This document shows positions 5,987-8,357 of a stretch of DNA of 8,357 nucleotides, in pieces. The DNA is taken from the NCBI GenBank assembly GCA_030524065.1, contig JAUNHF010000068.1, positions 1 through 8,357 of the forward strand, in the 5' to 3' direction. How positions within the stretch are numbered: position 1 is the first letter of the stretch; each line of letters starts with the position of its first letter. Position numbers and translations under genes: made by a program. The notes below the pieces were generated by a model. That model was given only the letters and a program-made list of their open reading frames with translations. It was not told where the DNA came from and did no database searches. Source of the stretch: Deinococcus sp. (GTDB lineage: Bacteria; Deinococcota; Deinococci; Deinococcales; Deinococcaceae).

Positions 5987-6916
5987 ATGACCTTCACCAC
6001 CCGTCCCCTGCCGCCGCACCCCGACCTCTCGCCGCTCGCCGCCGCGCCGCCGCCCCTGCGGGTGCTGAGCCTGGAGCGTGACGGCAGGGCGGTGGCCCAG
6101 GTCGGGCTGTGGGAGGGGCCAAGCTGGGCAGGCCAGCGGACGGGACTGATCGGCACGCCCGCGCTGCTGGACGGGGCTGACCTGCCCGCGCTGCTGGAGG
6201 CCGCCTGCGCCGAACTGCGCTCGCTGGGGGCGAAGGTCGCGCTGGGACCGCTGAACGGCAGCACGTGGTTCAGTTACCGGGTGGTCACCGACCCCGGCAC
6301 GCGCCCGCCCTTCCTGCTGGAGCCGCAGACCTCCCCAGTAGAACTGGCCGGGTGGGAGGCCGCCGGATTCACGCCTCGTTTGGGCTACCACTCGGCAGTG
6401 GCGACGCCCGCCACCCACCCGCCCGACCCCCGCGCCGAAGAACTGGCGCGGCGCTTTGCCGACGTGACCCGGCGCTCGCCCACCCTCTCGGAACCCCGGC
6501 TGAGTGCCGACTTACGGGCGCTGCACGCGCTGTCGCTGGCGGCGTTTGCAGGCAACCCGCTGTATTCGCCGCTGCCGCTCGCGGCGTTCGAGGGGCTGTA
6601 CCGCCCGCTGCTGGGGCGCGTGCCGCTGGACTGGGTGTGGCTGGTCGAACGCGGCGAGGAACTGGTGGGCTTCGTGTTCGCTTACCCCGACCCCGGCAGC
6701 GGCGCCCTCGTCCTCAAGACACTGGCGGTCAGGCCGGGCCGCGCCGAAGCCGGGCTGGGGCGGCACCTGAGCAACCTCTTTCATGCCCGCGCCTTTGCCG
6801 CCGGGGTGCCCGAGGTCGTCCACGCCCTGATGTGGGACGGCAACGAGAGCGCGGCCCTGAGTGCCAGCCGTGGCGAGGTCATCCGGCGCTACGCGCTGCT
6901 GGGGCGAGAGTTATGA
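5987..6916 (+). CDS. Tandem GNAT-fold N-acyltransferase
   Basis: This 309-residue cytosolic protein appears to hold two GNAT folds. The C-terminal half (about 170-309) has the recognisable acyl-CoA site: strand LVGFVFAYPD at 226-235, then TLAVRPGRAEAGLGRHLS at 245-262. The AEAGLGR segment is the pyrophosphate loop, followed by a C-terminal element with N286, S288 and IRRYALL at 299-305. The N-terminal half (about 24-138) looks like a degenerate GNAT copy without that loop, with LGPLNGSTWFSYR at 86-98 and WEAAGFTPRLGYHSA at 123-137. GNAT enzymes move an acyl group from CoA or ACP to an amine. Bacterial ceramide synthase is a GNAT of this general kind within a lipid cluster, so a fatty-acyl rather than acetyl donor is plausible here, but the substrate is unknown. 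Its stop overlaps the ligase start by four bases, indicating translational coupling and likely a shared pathway step. Confidence 0.75.
   Translation: MTFTTRPLPPHPDLSPLAAAPPPLRVLSLERDGRAVAQVGLWEGPSWAGQRTGLIGTPALLDGADLPALLEAACAELRSLGAKVALGPLNGSTWFSYRVVTDPGTRPPFLLEPQTSPVELAGWEAAGFTPRLGYHSAVATPATHPPDPRAEELARRFADVTRRSPTLSEPRLSADLRALHALSLAAFAGNPLYSPLPLAAFEGLYRPLLGRVPLDWVWLVERGEELVGFVFAYPDPGSGALVLKTLAVRPGRAEAGLGRHLSNLFHARAFAAGVPEVVHALMWDGNESAALSASRGEVIRRYALLGREL
6913..6916 (+). promoter_or_regulatory. ATGA stop/start overlap coupling GNAT and ligase
   Basis: The TGA stop of the GNAT gene (6914-6916) shares bases with the ATG of the ligase gene (6913-6915). Only a weak purine-rich stretch (GGGGCGAGAG, 6901-6910) precedes it. 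Ligase translation is therefore probably fed by ribosomes ending the GNAT gene, which favours fixed ratios of the two proteins. Confidence 0.6.
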
Positions 6917-8357
6917 ACCTTGCCGAGCGTCTGGGCGAACTCGCCCGCACCCAGGGGGACACGCCCGCCATCGTGGACCGGCGGGGGCTGACCCTCACCT
7001 TTGCCGACTTCGACCGCGAGACGCAGCGGGTGGCGGCGCTGCTGGGCGAACAGGGGGTGCGGGTCGGGCAGCGGGCACTGCTGCTCACGCCGCTCAGTCC
7101 GGAACTGTATGTCACGCTGGTCGCGCTGTGGCGCATTGGGCTGGTGGCGGTGGTGGTGGACCCCGGCGCGGGACTGGCCCACCTGCGTTCGGCGCTGCGG
7201 CGCGTGCCGCCCGACCTGCTGGTGGCCGTGCCCCGCGCCCTGCCGCTGCTGGCCCTGCCCGAAGTGCGCCGGATTCCGCTGCGGGTGCGCGTGGGCGGTT
7301 GGTGGCCGCGCAGCGTGGACTGGGCCGCCCGGCCTGCCCTGCCGCCCCAGCCGCGACCCCTGGCCCTGCCGGAAAGCCACCCCGCCCTCATCACCTTTAC
7401 CAGCGGCAGCACCGGGCAGCCCAAGGCGGCTGTGCGGACGCACAGGTTTCTGGCCGAGCAGCACCGTGTCCTGGCGAAACATCTGCACCACCGCCCCGGC
7501 GAAACCGACCTCGTCACGCTGGCTGTGGTGGGCCTCGCCAGTCTCGCCAGCGGGCGCACCGCGCTGCTGCCCGACACCAGCCTCAGCCGCCCCGCCGAGA
7601 TAGACGCCCGGCGCGTGCTGCGGCAACTGCGCCAGTTTCCCGCCGATGCGGTGGCCGCCAGCCCCGCGCTGCTGCACACCCTGGCCGAAGTCGCGCTCGC
7701 AGAGGGCCAAACCCTGCCCATGACGCGCCTTTTTCTGGGCGGCGGCCCCGTCTTTCCGCGCACGCTGGAGTTGCTGGGCCGCGCCGCCCCCCGCGCCGAA
7801 CTCGTCAGCGTGTACGGCAGCACCGAGGTCGAACCCATCGCCCACCAGTCCTGGTCGGAGGTGACGCCCGCCGACCTGCACCGCACCCGGCAGGGCGGCG
7901 GGCTGCTGGCCGGGCCACCGATTCCCGAGCTGGACGTGTGCCTCGTGCCCGAGCATTCCGGCCCCCTCACCTATCCCGATGCCGCCGCGCTGCGGGCCGC
8001 CTGCCTCCCTCCCGGCTGTCCCGGCGAACTGCTGGTCAGTGGGGGGCACGTCCTGCCCGGTTATCTGGATGGTCGGGGCGACAGCGAAACCAAGTGGCGC
8101 GACCCGGTCAGCGGGCAGGTGTGGCACCGCACCGGGGACGCCGCGCAACTCGACGAACAGGGGCGGCTGTGGCTGCTGGGCCGTGCCGGAAAAGCGGTAC
8201 GGGACGCGCAAGGCACGCTCCACCCCTTCGCCGCCGAAGCCGCCGCCATGACCCTGCCCACAGTGCGCCGCGCCGCCTTGCTGCCGGGACAGCGCGTGCT
8301 GTGCGTGGAGTGGCAGGACGACCCCGACCCCGCGCTGGCCGAGGCACTCGCCTGGGC
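6913..8357 (+). CDS. AMP-forming acyl ligase, OleC-like subgroup (3' end beyond window)
   Basis: An open frame starts at ATG 6913 (ATGA overlap with the GNAT stop) and runs to the window end, giving 481 complete codons without a stop. It is an ANL-superfamily adenylating enzyme, which activates a carboxylic acid as acyl-AMP. Motifs in order are VDPGAG at 82-87, the ATP-binding loop ITFTSGSTGQPKAA at 160-173, LLPDTSLSRPAEID at 218-231, SPALLHTLAE around 255-264, GGGP around 277-280, VYGSTEVEPIA at 301-311, and HRTGD at 405-409 with GR at 423-424. The hinge that usually reads GRxD is GRAGKAV, followed by GTLHP at 434-438. This, together with the VDPG and LLPD segments, resembles OleC-type beta-lactone synthetases more than ordinary fatty acyl-CoA ligases. 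OleA, OleB and OleD partners are not visible. The catalytic lysine of the C-terminal lobe should lie beyond the window. Superfamily is sure, subgroup is tentative. Confidence 0.88.
   Translation, partial: MNLAERLGELARTQGDTPAIVDRRGLTLTFADFDRETQRVAALLGEQGVRVGQRALLLTPLSPELYVTLVALWRIGLVAVVVDPGAGLAHLRSALRRVPPDLLVAVPRALPLLALPEVRRIPLRVRVGGWWPRSVDWAARPALPPQPRPLALPESHPALITFTSGSTGQPKAAVRTHRFLAEQHRVLAKHLHHRPGETDLVTLAVVGLASLASGRTALLPDTSLSRPAEIDARRVLRQLRQFPADAVAASPALLHTLAEVALAEGQTLPMTRLFLGGGPVFPRTLELLGRAAPRAELVSVYGSTEVEPIAHQSWSEVTPADLHRTRQGGGLLAGPPIPELDVCLVPEHSGPLTYPDAAALRAACLPPGCPGELLVSGGHVLPGYLDGRGDSETKWRDPVSGQVWHRTGDAAQLDEQGRLWLLGRAGKAVRDAQGTLHPFAAEAAAMTLPTVRRAALLPGQRVLCVEWQDDPDPALAEALAW

Noticed and set aside
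4424..6418. A 664-codon open frame on the minus strand across three genes
   Set aside because: It spans the end of DUF3419, the whole kinase gene and part of GNAT. Its product is Gln/Arg/Gly/His-rich with no motifs, the usual mirror image of GC-rich third codon positions.
6889..8223. A 444-codon open frame on the minus strand opposite the ligase
   Set aside because: The plus-strand frame carries clear AMP-ligase motifs, while this one is low-complexity Gln/Gly/His/Arg sequence without domain features.

Overview
The window looks like chromosomal or megaplasmid DNA from a very GC-rich bacterium (about 70% GC by eye, strong G/C preference at third codon positions). Protein style, codon use and gene content fit the genus Deinococcus best. 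This is an impression from the sequence, not a database match. No tRNA, rRNA, CRISPR array, insertion sequence or phage gene is visible.

The layout is one unbroken run of six genes, all on the + strand and tightly packed. In order they are: a UbiA-type membrane prenyltransferase (1-882); a soluble 833-residue dikinase with the rifampin-phosphotransferase-like order ATP-grasp, central domain, swivelling phosphohistidine domain (929-3430); a DUF3419/BtaA-like SAM-dependent 3-amino-3-carboxypropyl transferase (3440-4573); a polytopic dolichol/phytol-kinase-like protein with an extra membrane half (4619-5932); a tandem GNAT acyltransferase (5987-6916); and an AMP-forming acyl ligase resembling the OleC subgroup, cut off by the window end (6913-8357). 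The gaps are 46, 9, 45 and 54 bases, and the last two genes overlap by 4 bases (ATGA). No terminator is visible between genes, so the set reads as one operon that may extend beyond both ends.

None of the six genes is a standard housekeeping gene, but together they make chemical sense as a lipid-modification pathway. An acyl group is activated (AMP ligase) and transferred to an amine or alcohol (GNAT). A lipid alcohol is phosphorylated (CTP-type kinase and/or the dikinase). A prenyl-type group is transferred in the membrane (UbiA). An aminocarboxypropyl headgroup may be added from SAM (DUF3419). The usual betaine-lipid partner BtaB is absent, as are the OleA/B/D partners of OleC and the PEP/pyruvate-binding domain of true PEP synthase. 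This is therefore not a textbook copy of any pathway I know, and the end product is unknown. Deinococcus makes unusual glyceroyl-alkylamine phosphoglycolipids whose synthesis is, to my knowledge, incompletely defined. A link is possible but speculative.

At the fine scale, the DUF3419 gene is in the same reading frame as the dikinase gene, separated from it by one TAA and three codons. It lacks a properly placed ribosome binding site but has a TANNNT box six bases before its ATG, the arrangement expected of a leaderless Deinococcus transcript. The kinase gene is preceded by two tiny ORFs that bridge the intergenic gap by stop/start overlaps.
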